64,000 nucleotides of DNA from Meridianimaribacter flavus. Lineage in GTDB: Bacteria; Bacteroidota; Bacteroidia; Flavobacteriales; Flavobacteriaceae. The stretch spans positions 496,001-560,000 of the forward strand of contig NZ_SOQZ01000001.1 in the NCBI RefSeq assembly GCF_004366715.1, in the 5' to 3' direction. The translations under genes were made by a program, and so were the position numbers. Of this stretch, positions 8,360-16,984 are shown piece after piece. Under the pieces are notes generated by a model that worked only from the letters and a program-made list of their open reading frames with translations, searched no databases and was not told where the DNA came from. Position 1 is the first letter of the stretch, and the number at the start of each line of letters is the position of its first letter.

Positions 8360-10396
8360 TTGTTGCGTTATCTCTCTCTTTTAATTTTTCTCTTTTTTAA
8401 TACCAAAGCTGTTTTTTCTCAAAACGAAAAGAGTGTTAAAGGGCTTGATAGTATCCAAAAGTTAAGAAGTTTATCTTCTGATGCTGAATTCTCATTAGAA
8501 GAACGTTTAGCTTTTGCACTTAGCGCTGTAGAATTATCTTCTAAAACTAAAATAGATTCGGTTTTAATCAACTCGAACAGGACTTTGTCGAGTGTGTATT
8601 TGAATAGAGGTGAATATGAGAAGTATAGAAAACTCAATCATAACAATTTAAAACTGGCTAAGAAAATTAATGACTCATTGGTTATTGGTATCGCTAGTCT
8701 TAACTTGGGTTGGTATCATCATTTCAATATGGTTCAAAATGATAGCGCTTACTATTATTATTCAAGAGCAGCTAAAACTTTTGACGAAATAGGAGAGTTA
8801 GATAGACAGGTTACAACATTAGTAAACTTAGCAGATATTCAAGATACTGAAAGAGATTATATTGGTGCTGAAGCTAATTCAATTAAAGCTATTAAAATTT
8901 TAGAAAGACTACCTGAAACTGAAAATTATTTAAGCACAAAATGGATACTATATAATTTATTGGGAGTAATAAATTTAAAATTAGAACTCTATAATGCTTC
9001 ATTAGAGTATCATAATATGGCTTACGATATTGGTAAGAAAATGGAGTTTGGCTTTATTGATCAAATGCTGTCATTAAATAATATGGCGTTTGTTTATAGA
9101 AAGTTAGGTAATCATGCTAAAGCGTTAGAACTCTATAATACAGTATTAGAAAATAAAGAAGTCTATAATGAAGAAGATCCTACCTTTTACCCTTTGGTTT
9201 TAGAAAACTTAGCGTTTACTAAGTATGAAGCAAAACATAGCGACATTGATAATATTGAGCAGATGCTTAAAACTGCATATAAAATTAGTGATAGTCTCGA
9301 GGATCCAATCACCAAACTAGCTGTTAGTATTGATTTGGCTAAGTTTTATTATGGACAAAAAAACAAAGATTCATCATTAGTATATGCTAAACAAGCTTAC
9401 GATATTGGTGGAGAAACAAACTCTAATCAAATATGGTTAGAATCTATGCAACTACTGTCAAAAATTAATGATGGAGAAGCAGGTAAAGCATATCTAAATC
9501 AATACATAAAGCTAAGCGATAGCTTATTGTTGAACGAGCGAAAAAACAGAAACAAATTTGCAAGAATTGAATTTGAAACAGATAAACTAGAAGAGGAAAA
9601 TAAGCGTATTTCTAGAGAGCGTTTGTGGCTTACAATACTGTCAATAGGTTTGTTATTTACTGCGCTTTTAATTTATATTATCATTACCCAAAGAGCAAGA
9701 AACAAAGAGTTAAAGTTTAAACAAGACCAGCAACAAGCCAATGAGGAAATTTACAACCTTATGTTATCGCAGCAAGATAAAGTTGATGAAGCTAGAGCTA
9801 GTGAAAAGAAACGTATTTCTGAAGAATTGCACGATGGTATTTTAGGGCGTTTGTTTGGAACAAGGTTGAGTTTAGATAGTTTAAATTTTAGTGAAGGTAA
9901 AGATGCCATTAAAAGTAGAGCAAATTATATAAGCGAACTAAAAACTATTGAAGAGGATATAAGAAAAGTATCACACGATTTAAATACCGATTTTGTTTCA
10001 GGGTCAGGGTTTATGGATATTATTTCTGAATTAATTGAGAAGCAAACCAAAGCGTATCAATTGCAATACGATTTTAAATATACTGATGATATTAATTGGG
10101 AATTCGTGCCTAATAAAACCAAAATTAACATCTATAGAATAATACAAGAAACACTTCAAAATATTTATAAACATGCCGAAGCTAATGAGGTAAAGATTAG
10201 TATTGAATTAAAAAATAACGTAATTTTATTAGCGATTATTGATGACGGAAAAGGGTTTGAAATCAATAAAAGTAAGAAAGGAATTGGTCTTAAAAATATC
10301 AATTCTAGAGTAAACGAGCTAGAAGGCTCAGTTAAGTTTTACTCAGAAATAAATAAAGGAACTTCGGTATTAATTGACATTCCTTATAAAAGTTAA
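8360..10396 (+). CDS. TPR sensor histidine kinase (HPK7-like)
   Basis: 678 residues. A signal peptide (LLRYLSLLIFLFF...VFSQ) shows that the TTG at 8360 or the next codon is the true start, since no ATG precedes it in frame. Residues 25-400 are a periplasmic array of tetratricopeptide helices, followed by a transmembrane segment (about 421-443) and a cytoplasmic coiled coil. The dimerisation/phosphoacceptor helix has His491 in KRISEELHDGILGR, typical of NarL-partner kinases. The ATPase domain shows the N box (IIQETLQNIYKHAEA) and G box (GKGFEINKSKKGIGLKNI). The response regulator gene follows after 6 nt. The signal sensed is unknown; the TPR region is likely to bind a protein or peptide. Confidence 0.93.
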   Translation: MLRYLSLLIFLFFNTKAVFSQNEKSVKGLDSIQKLRSLSSDAEFSLEERLAFALSAVELSSKTKIDSVLINSNRTLSSVYLNRGEYEKYRKLNHNNLKLAKKINDSLVIGIASLNLGWYHHFNMVQNDSAYYYYSRAAKTFDEIGELDRQVTTLVNLADIQDTERDYIGAEANSIKAIKILERLPETENYLSTKWILYNLLGVINLKLELYNASLEYHNMAYDIGKKMEFGFIDQMLSLNNMAFVYRKLGNHAKALELYNTVLENKEVYNEEDPTFYPLVLENLAFTKYEAKHSDIDNIEQMLKTAYKISDSLEDPITKLAVSIDLAKFYYGQKNKDSSLVYAKQAYDIGGETNSNQIWLESMQLLSKINDGEAGKAYLNQYIKLSDSLLLNERKNRNKFARIEFETDKLEEENKRISRERLWLTILSIGLLFTALLIYIIITQRARNKELKFKQDQQQANEEIYNLMLSQQDKVDEARASEKKRISEELHDGILGRLFGTRLSLDSLNFSEGKDAIKSRANYISELKTIEEDIRKVSHDLNTDFVSGSGFMDIISELIEKQTKAYQLQYDFKYTDDINWEFVPNKTKINIYRIIQETLQNIYKHAEANEVKISIELKNNVILLAIIDDGKGFEINKSKKGIGLKNINSRVNELEGSVKFYSEINKGTSVLIDIPYKS

Positions 10397-10402
10397 ATTA
10401 TC

Positions 10403-11071
10403 ATGCAACACATAAATATCTTAATGGTAGATGATCATCCAATAATTATTGAAGGTTATCAAAATACTTTGATGGCTACAAAAAACGATGATCAGGTACT
10501 AGTCATAGATACAGCTAATAATTGTGATACAGCTAACGAGTTACTTCAAAAAGCATCTAAAGAAAAGCCTTATGATGTCTGTTTTTTCGACATTAGTTTA
10601 CCCAGTTCTTCAGATGGTTCAATAACATCAGGAGAAGATTTAGCAAAAATTGCTCGAGACATATTACCTAATGCAAAAATTATTATTTTAACAATGTTTA
10701 ATGAGTCGTACAGGATTCATAATATTATTAAAGAGGTAAGTCCTGATGGATTTTTAATAAAAAGTGATTTAACATCAATGGAACTAGCTGAAGCATTTCA
10801 GCATATTTTATCCAACCCTCCATACTACAGTAGTACAGTAAACAACTATTTAAAGAAGTCTATTACTAGTGATATTTATATTGACGACATTAATAGAAAA
10901 ATACTTCACTTATTATCTCAAGGTATAAAAACAAGAAGTTTAAAAGAGTACATAGACTTATCAATGAGTGCTATTGAAAAACGTAAAAAGCAGATGAAAC
11001 TTTTATTTTCTGTTGAAGATGGTAAAGACGAAACATTGCTAGAAGAAGCCAGGAAAAAAGGCTTTTTGTAA
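10403..11071 (+). CDS. Response regulator with NarL/LuxR-type tail
   Basis: 222 residues. The receiver domain has the acidic pair in MVDDHP (residues 10-11 region), the phosphorylatable Asp63 in FFDISLP and the lysine in FLIKSD. The C-terminal 65 residues (INRKILHLLSQGIKTRSL...SAIEKRKKQMKLLF) match a degenerate LuxR-type DNA-binding helix-turn-helix. The linker is longer than usual. It forms an operon with the kinase at 8360. Its DNA targets may include the paired dyads at 11144-11178, which have the spacing expected for this class of regulator. Confidence 0.9.
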   Translation: MQHINILMVDDHPIIIEGYQNTLMATKNDDQVLVIDTANNCDTANELLQKASKEKPYDVCFFDISLPSSSDGSITSGEDLAKIARDILPNAKIIILTMFNESYRIHNIIKEVSPDGFLIKSDLTSMELAEAFQHILSNPPYYSSTVNNYLKKSITSDIYIDDINRKILHLLSQGIKTRSLKEYIDLSMSAIEKRKKQMKLLFSVEDGKDETLLEEARKKGFL

Positions 11072-11143
11072 ATTTCACGTTAAATCTTCATTTTTTTTTA
11101 GCTTCTCCAAGCTTATGCAACACTAGGTTATTGCTAGAAAGTA

Positions 11144-11208
11144 CGGTTTTTCCGCATCAAGTTTGCGGTTTTTCCGCACATTTAAAACCTTCTACTTATA
11201 TACATTTG
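11144..11208 (+). promoter_or_regulatory. Candidate activator sites and promoter for a small RNA
   Basis: The dyad CGGTTTTTCCG occurs twice, at 11144-11154 and 11166-11176, 22 bp apart and in direct order (both followed by CA). A -7 box TACATTTG lies at 11201-11208, so transcription should start near 11214. The dyad centres then fall near -65 and -43, the classic positions for class I/II activation by NarL/FixJ-type regulators. No good -33 element is visible, as expected for an activator-dependent promoter. Confidence 0.5.
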
Positions 11209-11212
11209 TAAT

Positions 11213-11305
11213 AGTCAACGAAATTAATTAATCCCTCTAAGTAATTTGTTGAATTAATAGCAAATAAAGAATTACCCAATAACCCACTAGGTTATTGGGT
11301 TTTTT
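11213..11305 (+). ncRNA. Putative small RNA of about 90 nt
   Basis: A promoter box ends at 11208 and a strong terminator occupies 11274-11305. Between them is an AT-rich stretch with no ATG-initiated frame. This gives a predicted transcript of about 90 nt whose 5' two thirds are unstructured. No known RNA family was recognised. Alternatively the terminator serves only the response regulator and the convergent DUF456 gene, and no RNA exists. Confidence 0.4.
11274..11305. terminator. Terminator before DUF456 gene
   Basis: Perfect 10-bp stem ACCCAATAAC / GTTATTGGGT (11274-11283 with 11291-11300) followed by T6 on the plus strand. It lies 200 bp beyond the response regulator stop and 3 bp from the end of the convergent gene. 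Confidence 0.85.
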
Positions 11306-11308
11306 CAT

Positions 11309-11806
11309 TTATACAAAACCGTCAGAATATTTTATTACTTTATAAATAAAGAATCCGGTAAAAATCATTGCTACAATAAACTTCATAAACGTTGAAGCAA
11401 GGAATCCTAAAAAAGATCCAAAAGCAGCTTTCACAGCTTTATCAAATTCACTTTTATTAATAAGCTCACCTATTAGAGCACCAAAAAACGGACCTATAAT
11501 TATTCCGAAAGGTCCTAAAAATATTAAGCCTATTATAAGGCCAATAGTTGTACCTATCATTCCTGCTTTACTGCCTCCAAAACGTTTGGTTCCCATAGCT
11601 GGAATTACATAGTCTAACAACCAAATGGCAATAGCTACAATTAATGTTATGATTAAAAATGTCCAGTTCATTGGTAGTGCATCAGTAAGATGTAAAACTA
11701 AAAGCCCAACCCAACTGGTTAATGGACCTGGTAAAACAGGTAAAAAGCTACCAAGTATTCCAAGAAGCATTAATAAGCCACTAATTATCAATAAAAATAT
11801 ATCCAT
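11309..11806 (-). CDS. DUF456 integral membrane protein
   Basis: 165 residues forming about four or five hydrophobic segments, with the glycine- and proline-rich turns of the DUF456 family (GSFLPVLPGPLTSWVGLL near the N-terminus, and GPFGIIIGPFFGALIGEL around residues 98-115). Members are predicted inner-membrane proteins of unknown function. The gene stands alone between the putative small RNA and the divergent BlaI operon. Family assignment is good; role unknown. Confidence 0.85.
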   Translation of the reverse strand: MDIFLLIISGLLMLLGILGSFLPVLPGPLTSWVGLLVLHLTDALPMNWTFLIITLIVAIAIWLLDYVIPAMGTKRFGGSKAGMIGTTIGLIIGLIFLGPFGIIIGPFFGALIGELINKSEFDKAVKAAFGSFLGFLASTFMKFIVAMIFTGFFIYKVIKYSDGFV

Positions 11807-11867
11807 TAAATCTATTTAGAGTTTACACAATTATGTGACGATGAAAATAGTCATTTGTTACATTTGT

Positions 11868-11908
11868 AACTAAAAAATTAGTTTAAACTAAAAATTTAGT
11901 TATATTTG
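11868..11908 (+). promoter_or_regulatory. BlaI-operon promoter with tandem operators
   Basis: Two near-identical 16-bp palindromes, AACTAAAAAATTAGTT (11868-11883) and AACTAAAAATTTAGTT (11886-11901), are repeated at 18-bp spacing. The second abuts the -7 box TATATTTG (11901-11908). Occupancy would block the promoter, the arrangement expected for autorepression by the BlaI-type protein encoded next. Confidence 0.7.
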
Positions 11909-11950
11909 TTAAGCTCTTTTATTCAGAGTTTTAAATTAAAAATAAGCATC

Positions 11951-12310
11951 ATGAAGCAACTTACCAAGGCAGAAGAAGAAATCATGCAAGTTTTATGGCA
12001 ACTTAAAAAGGCCAATGTAAAACATATTATAGATGAGTTACCAGAGCCCAAACCAGCTTACAATACTGTATCAACTATTGTAAGAATTTTGGAAAGTAAG
12101 GGCTTTGTCGATTATGAAAAACAAGGTAAAGGTCATGTGTATTTTCCAGTGGTTAAAAAGCAAGATTATAGTAACCAGACCATAAATACATTGGTGGATA
12201 ATTATTTTCAAGGCTCTTTTAAAAGCATGGTGTCTTTTTTTGTGAAGAAAAATGACATTAACCTAAAAGACTTGGAAGCTGTACTAAAAGAAATCAATAA
12301 AAAAGAATAG
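11951..12310 (+). CDS. BlaI/MecI/CopY family repressor
   Basis: 119 residues from ATG 11951. A winged helix-turn-helix fills the first 75 residues (LTKAEEEIMQVLWQLKKANV, then PAYNTVSTIVRILESKGFV), followed by a dimerisation tail. This family represses its own operon until cleaved in response to an M56-family membrane protease, such as the one encoded next, 4 bp downstream. Paired palindromes over its promoter are the probable operators. In Bacteroidota these pairs are common and usually unrelated to beta-lactams; the inducing signal here is unknown. A paralogue is at 37962. Confidence 0.93.
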   Translation: MKQLTKAEEEIMQVLWQLKKANVKHIIDELPEPKPAYNTVSTIVRILESKGFVDYEKQGKGHVYFPVVKKQDYSNQTINTLVDNYFQGSFKSMVSFFVKKNDINLKDLEAVLKEINKKE

Positions 12311-12314
12311 TATT

Positions 12315-14606
12315 ATGTTGCATTATGTATTACAAACTATAGCGTTTCAATTATTCTTTTTGCTCATCTACGATGTGTTTTTAAAAAAGGAAACTTTCTT
12401 TAATTGGAACAGGTTTTACTTGTTATCGACTGCGATACTTTCAGTGGTATTACCATTTATTAAATTTAAAAGTATAAGAGACATCGTTCCAGAGCAGTTT
12501 GTTATTCAATTACCTGAAATTATTATAGGTAAGGTCGAAGAAAAACAATCTGTAATTGATGTTTTTATTGCTCAACCGCAACAAACGGTTGAATCCGTTT
12601 TTACTTGGTCTTGGAGTATGCTGCTATATGTAGGAATGTGTATTGCAGCTATACTGTTTATAGTTAAATTGATTAAACTTCTAGTTCTATTTTACAAAAA
12701 CCCAAAACGTTGGAAAGGCAATTTGCTAATCGTTAATTTATTGAATAGTAATGCGGCATTTTCATTTTTTAATTATGTGTTTTTAGGTGAAAAAATACAG
12801 TCAAAAGAGCAAAAAACGATTCTACAACACGAGCTTGTTCATGTTCAGGAAAAGCATACTATCGATTTGTTGTTTTTTGAAGCACTGAGGATTGCGTTTT
12901 GGTTTAACCCATTAGTGTATATGTATCAAGCTAGAATAGTTGAGTTACACGAGTTCATTGCAGATTATAAAGCACTACAACATCACGATAAAAAGGAATA
13001 CTATGAAAACTTATTGGCTCAGGTTTTCGAGACCAAAAACATTTCTTTCATAAACCCATTTTTTAAACAAGCATTAATCAAAAAACGAATAGTCATGTTA
13101 AGTAAATCAAAATCAAAACAAATCCATTTATTCAAGTACACATTATTACTGCCAATGGTATTTGGAATGCTTATGTATACATCGTCATATTCACAAGACC
13201 CAAAGTCAACAACTAAAACCACGCAAGAAGATAAGTCTACGAAAGATATGACTGATGATGAATTGCTTCAAAAGTATTATGATGAGTTGGAAGAGTTGGA
13301 TGCTTCTAGTGGTAATTCTGCTGAAATATTTAAAGAATATATGCCTAAAACTGATAAATATATTCTTACTAGAGAAGAGTATGCAAAAAGAGCAGCATTC
13401 TTTAAGTTTTTGACCGATAAGGAAATTGAGGGTAAACAAAAAGACGGAAGTTTGACCCAAGAAGATATTGAAAGAAGTGAAAAAAGCTTTCCTAAACATA
13501 AAACTTATGAAGATTATTTAGAATATAAGAAGACTGATGAGGCTAAGTTAAGCTGGGAGAGTAACACCAAAGATGGCATTTTACGATTGGTAGTTGATGA
13601 CTTTAAAAACATGACAGCTGCTGAGCAAAAACGTTATGATAAAAAAATGAAAATGATTCAAAATGACGATTACTTCAATACGCTGATGATTGTTACAAAA
13701 AACACAATATTAAAAATGCAAGTAAATGATATTGACGGCAAAAAAATACCAAACCCAGGTAATGAAAATGATGAGGTTATAGTTGAGCATGTTGAAGAAA
13801 CCATTGAAGTACCATTTGCTGTTATTGATGAAGCGCCTACATTTACTTTTTGTGAGACTTTATCAACTCGAGAGGAGAAGAGAAAGTGCATGAGCGACAA
13901 TATTGCTGAGCATGTCAATAAAAATTTCAACACAAATATTGCAAAGGAAAAAGGACTTACAGGAAGACAGCGTATCAATGTTATTTTTAAAATAGATAAA
14001 GATGGTACTGTAAAAGATGTTGCAGCAAGAGCACCACATCCAGCTTTAGAAGAAGAAGCAAAGCGTGTTATAAAAACATTGCCAACGTTTATACCAGGAA
14101 AGCAAAAAGGAAAAACTGTAGTAGTGCCTTATAGTTTGCCAATTTTATTTCAAGTGTCAGATAATGATAATCAAAATGAAGTAAATAGTACTCAAGACCA
14201 AAAAGAGTATATCAAGGAGTTAAAAGAACAATTTAAGAATGCTGATGAAGTGCCATTTGCAGTGGTTGATGAGATTCCTATGTTAGCGCCTTGTGAAAAT
14301 TTAGCAACACAAGATGAAAAGAAAAAATGCATAAGTAATAATGTCGCTAAGCAAGTCAATGAAAACTTCAACATAAATGTTGCAAAGGAAAAAGGACTTA
14401 AAGGACAACAGCGTATCAATGTCATTTTTAAAATAGATAAAGATGGTACTGTAAAAGAGGTAAAAGCTAGAGCATCGCATCCTGCATTGGAAGAAGAAGC
14501 AATACGTGCTATAAAAACATTGCCAAAATTTATTCCTGGAAAGCAAAACGGAAAAGTTGTAAAAGTTGCCTATAGCTTACCAATACTATTTCAAGTCAAT
14601 GAATAA
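12315..14606 (+). CDS. M56 (BlaR1-type) membrane protease with two TonB-like C-terminal domains
   Basis: 763 residues. The N-terminal part has several transmembrane helices and the zinc motif H172-ELVH with a downstream glutamate region (ELHEFIADYKAL), the M56 protease signature. A last membrane helix near residues 275-293 is followed by a long charged periplasmic region. Residues 498-614 and 645-761 are two tandem copies of a TonB C-terminal-like domain, each with a cysteine pair (for example APCEN...KKKCIS) and a GKQ-G-K-V-VPYSLPILFQV ending. No penicillin-binding domain is present. It probably senses an envelope signal and inactivates the preceding repressor. The stop overlaps the next start by 8 bp. 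Confidence 0.9.
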   Translation: MLHYVLQTIAFQLFFLLIYDVFLKKETFFNWNRFYLLSTAILSVVLPFIKFKSIRDIVPEQFVIQLPEIIIGKVEEKQSVIDVFIAQPQQTVESVFTWSWSMLLYVGMCIAAILFIVKLIKLLVLFYKNPKRWKGNLLIVNLLNSNAAFSFFNYVFLGEKIQSKEQKTILQHELVHVQEKHTIDLLFFEALRIAFWFNPLVYMYQARIVELHEFIADYKALQHHDKKEYYENLLAQVFETKNISFINPFFKQALIKKRIVMLSKSKSKQIHLFKYTLLLPMVFGMLMYTSSYSQDPKSTTKTTQEDKSTKDMTDDELLQKYYDELEELDASSGNSAEIFKEYMPKTDKYILTREEYAKRAAFFKFLTDKEIEGKQKDGSLTQEDIERSEKSFPKHKTYEDYLEYKKTDEAKLSWESNTKDGILRLVVDDFKNMTAAEQKRYDKKMKMIQNDDYFNTLMIVTKNTILKMQVNDIDGKKIPNPGNENDEVIVEHVEETIEVPFAVIDEAPTFTFCETLSTREEKRKCMSDNIAEHVNKNFNTNIAKEKGLTGRQRINVIFKIDKDGTVKDVAARAPHPALEEEAKRVIKTLPTFIPGKQKGKTVVVPYSLPILFQVSDNDNQNEVNSTQDQKEYIKELKEQFKNADEVPFAVVDEIPMLAPCENLATQDEKKKCISNNVAKQVNENFNINVAKEKGLKGQQRINVIFKIDKDGTVKEVKARASHPALEEEAIRAIKTLPKFIPGKQNGKVVKVAYSLPILFQVNE
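13807..14602 (+). repeat. Tandem duplication of a TonB-C-like domain
   Basis: Bases 13807-14158 and 14248-14602 are two copies of one segment, offset by 441 bp, nearly identical over long stretches at DNA level (for example the blocks encoding QRINVIFKIDKDGTVK in both). The high nucleotide identity points to a recent in-frame duplication. Confidence 0.85.
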
Positions 14607-15732
14607 AGCACTTTTAATCCTAATAGTATTAATAACATTAAAAACCGAAGCTCAAACTTCGGTTTTACAGCATGCTGATAGTTTGTACTTAAACGGTAAC
14701 TATAGTAAAGCTATTGAGCAATACAAAACGCTGAGTAAAACTGAAGAAGTGTTTGATAAAATTGCAAAAGCCTACATTGCAATAGGAAATTATGACGCTG
14801 CTTTAGAGTATTACCAAAAGAGTTTAGAAGCAAATCCTGATGATGCACTTGTAAAATACGAATACGCCAAATTACTTTCAAAGACCAAGAAGTTTAAAGA
14901 AGCTTCAACTCAATTTAATGAGTTGGTGTATATAGATTATAAAAATCCAAATTACCATTATGAATTAGGTTTAGCACTCGAAGCTTTAAACGATTCAACT
15001 GCAATGAATAGGTTTCGTTCTGCTTATGATTTGGATCAAACCCATCAAAAAGCCATTTATAAAATTGCACGATCCTATGTGAAAAAACGTGCTTATGAAC
15101 AAGCAGAATATTTTATAAACAAAGGCTTGGAAAGTTATGAGAACAATGTAAGTCTTATTAGCTTAAAAGCGCAAAACTATTATAACAAAGACGATTACAA
15201 AAACTCAAAAATCTGGTTTCACAAGTTAGTGCAGCTTGGAGAATCTTCAGAATTTATTCATGTGAAATTAAGTGTTATTCATGCTGAACTTTCAGAATAT
15301 GAAGAAGCCATTGAGCAACGAAAACGTGCATTAAACTTTAATCCTTACGATTCTAACGGATTGTTTCTTATAGGAACATATTATGAGCGTTTAAACGATT
15401 ATGAAAATGCTGAAAAGTATATTGTACAATGCTTAAAGTTAAAAGATGTGCCATTGGATTATGAATATCAAAAATTGGGTACAATCTATAACCGTCAACA
15501 AAAGTATAAAGAAGCCATTGCAAGCTTTCAAACTGCTTTAAAAGAAAACCCAGACAATATCAATTCAGCGTTTTATATGGTTGTTTCAAAAGATAAATAT
15601 TATGCTGATACTGATGCTAAAATTAAACTCTACGAAGATTTTAAAACCCAATATCCTGAGAGTTTTTATGTAAAGCTAGCCAATATGCGGTTACAAGAGC
15701 TCAAAGAAGAAAAGTTTATGAATGAAGATTAA
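14599..15732 (+). CDS. Secreted tetratricopeptide repeat protein
   Basis: 377 residues from ATG 14599, which overlaps the end of the M56 gene by 8 bp, so the two are translationally coupled. A signal peptide (MNKALLILIVLITLKTEAQ) is followed by about nine TPR units (for example IGNYDAALEYYQKSLEANPDD, and KYKEAIASFQTALKENPDN near the C-terminus). It should be a periplasmic or outer-membrane-attached scaffold. Its position in the operon suggests it works with the M56/TonB-like protein, perhaps as a binding platform, but nothing shows the partner directly. Confidence 0.88.
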   Translation: MNKALLILIVLITLKTEAQTSVLQHADSLYLNGNYSKAIEQYKTLSKTEEVFDKIAKAYIAIGNYDAALEYYQKSLEANPDDALVKYEYAKLLSKTKKFKEASTQFNELVYIDYKNPNYHYELGLALEALNDSTAMNRFRSAYDLDQTHQKAIYKIARSYVKKRAYEQAEYFINKGLESYENNVSLISLKAQNYYNKDDYKNSKIWFHKLVQLGESSEFIHVKLSVIHAELSEYEEAIEQRKRALNFNPYDSNGLFLIGTYYERLNDYENAEKYIVQCLKLKDVPLDYEYQKLGTIYNRQQKYKEAIASFQTALKENPDNINSAFYMVVSKDKYYADTDAKIKLYEDFKTQYPESFYVKLANMRLQELKEEKFMNED

Positions 15733-15773
15733 ATACCAAAAAAATTGTACTTTTCGGCTTCAGTAGTATATTA

Positions 15774-16250
15774 ATGAAGCACTTATTCTTTATTTTTTGT
15801 GTTTTTACGTTGGTGTCTTGCGACTATTTTGATAAACAGAAGATTTCTACAGAAGAAATTCTTCAGGAAGAGTTGCAAACCTTCAACTGGAATGATGTTG
15901 ATGAGTATCCTACATTTGCATCATGCGACACCACTTCTGGAAAGGCAAACAAAAAAAACTGCTTTGAAACCACACTGCGAAACATACTAAACGAAAACCT
16001 TTCAAAACATAACATTGTAGTTTCTGAAGACGTTAATGATACTGTTATTTTAAAAATTAAAATAGATAGCAAAGGTCAATTCACTATTGAAGACATTAAA
16101 AGTTCTGATGTTACCCGTCAACAAATTCCTGAGTTGGATAGTTTGTTAACTCATAGTTTTGATTCGTTGCCAAAAATATATCCAGCAATAAAACGTAGTC
16201 AACAGGTAACGACTCAATTTAATCTTCCTGTAATAGTTAGTATCAATTAA
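15774..16250 (+). CDS. Lipoprotein with a TonB-C-like domain
   Basis: 158 residues. The lipobox LVSCD at residues 12-17 marks a lipoprotein. The mature part contains EYPTFASC...KKNCFETTLRNILNENL and FDSLPKIYPAI...FNLPVIVSIN. These align with both repeats of the M56 protein upstream (same cysteine pair, same ending), so this is a third, diverged copy on a lipid anchor. It probably belongs to the same operon and overlaps the convergent gene by 4 bp. Function unknown; a role in the same signalling or envelope complex is an inference. Confidence 0.75.
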   Translation: MKHLFFIFCVFTLVSCDYFDKQKISTEEILQEELQTFNWNDVDEYPTFASCDTTSGKANKKNCFETTLRNILNENLSKHNIVVSEDVNDTVILKIKIDSKGQFTIEDIKSSDVTRQQIPELDSLLTHSFDSLPKIYPAIKRSQQVTTQFNLPVIVSIN

Positions 16251-16984
16251 AACCGAATTGCTAGCTTTCGCATTAAGCGTAAAATTTCAACATACAACCA
16301 AATTAGAGTTACTAGAAGTCCCCAAGTAGCAAGCCATTCTTTATATTTTGGTGCTTTGTTTTTATGACGTTCTATAAAATCAAAATCCAACAATAATGAA
16401 AACGAAGCTACAATTGCTGCAACAACATTAAAAATAATGGCAACCCAAGAAGTTCCCCAAATAAACGATTTGATACCAAAAAAGCCTAAAATAAACGAAA
16501 TGATATACACCAAAAATATACTTGCAGCAGCTGTGATAATTACACTTCTAAGTTGTTTGGTAACTACAATAATTCGTGTTTGGTATAAGATGAGCATTAC
16601 AAAAAAAGTTACAATGGTAACTCCAATAGCTTGATAAGGCATTTCAGGAAATTTAACTCTTACATAAGCCGAAAAACCACCTAAAAAACAACCTTTGGTT
16701 ATGGAGTAAATAGGTACTAAAATATGTGCCCAATTGTTCTTGTAAGAAATCATTACACTTACAATTATTGAAGCAATCATACCACCAAGTGTAAACCAAC
16801 TTACATCCATTCCATCTTCATGAAGTTTCCAAACTCCAGCAGTAACTGCAGCGATAACCAATATGGACAACATGGATTTTACAAAAATCCCTGAAACAGT
16901 CATTTTTGCTTCAGGCTTTTTGTTGTCGTCCCAAAAATAAGGTGTAAAGGCTGGGTTAGAGGTTTTAAAATTTGATAATTTCAT
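16247..16984 (-). CDS. Bax inhibitor-1/YccA family membrane protein
   Basis: 245 residues with seven hydrophobic segments, matching the Bax-inhibitor-1 fold. The family-typical end LLLDFDFIERHKNKAPKYKE and WATWGL-type last helix (EWLATWGLLVTLIWLYVEIL) are clear. The N-terminal 30 residues are cytoplasmic (SNFKTSNPAFTPYFWDD). Bacterial members are inner-membrane proteins with proposed calcium-leak or protease-interaction roles. The start codon lies directly at the stop of the upstream gene (16985), so they are co-transcribed. Confidence 0.88.
   Translation of the reverse strand: MKLSNFKTSNPAFTPYFWDDNKKPEAKMTVSGIFVKSMLSILVIAAVTAGVWKLHEDGMDVSWFTLGGMIASIIVSVMISYKNNWAHILVPIYSITKGCFLGGFSAYVRVKFPEMPYQAIGVTIVTFFVMLILYQTRIIVVTKQLRSVIITAAASIFLVYIISFILGFFGIKSFIWGTSWVAIIFNVVAAIVASFSLLLDFDFIERHKNKAPKYKEWLATWGLLVTLIWLYVEILRLMRKLAIRF

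Noticed and set aside
11951-14606. Beta-lactam resistance operon (BlaI-BlaR1)
   Set aside because: No beta-lactamase, PBP or penicillin-binding sensor domain is present; such pairs in Bacteroidota are general signalling modules.
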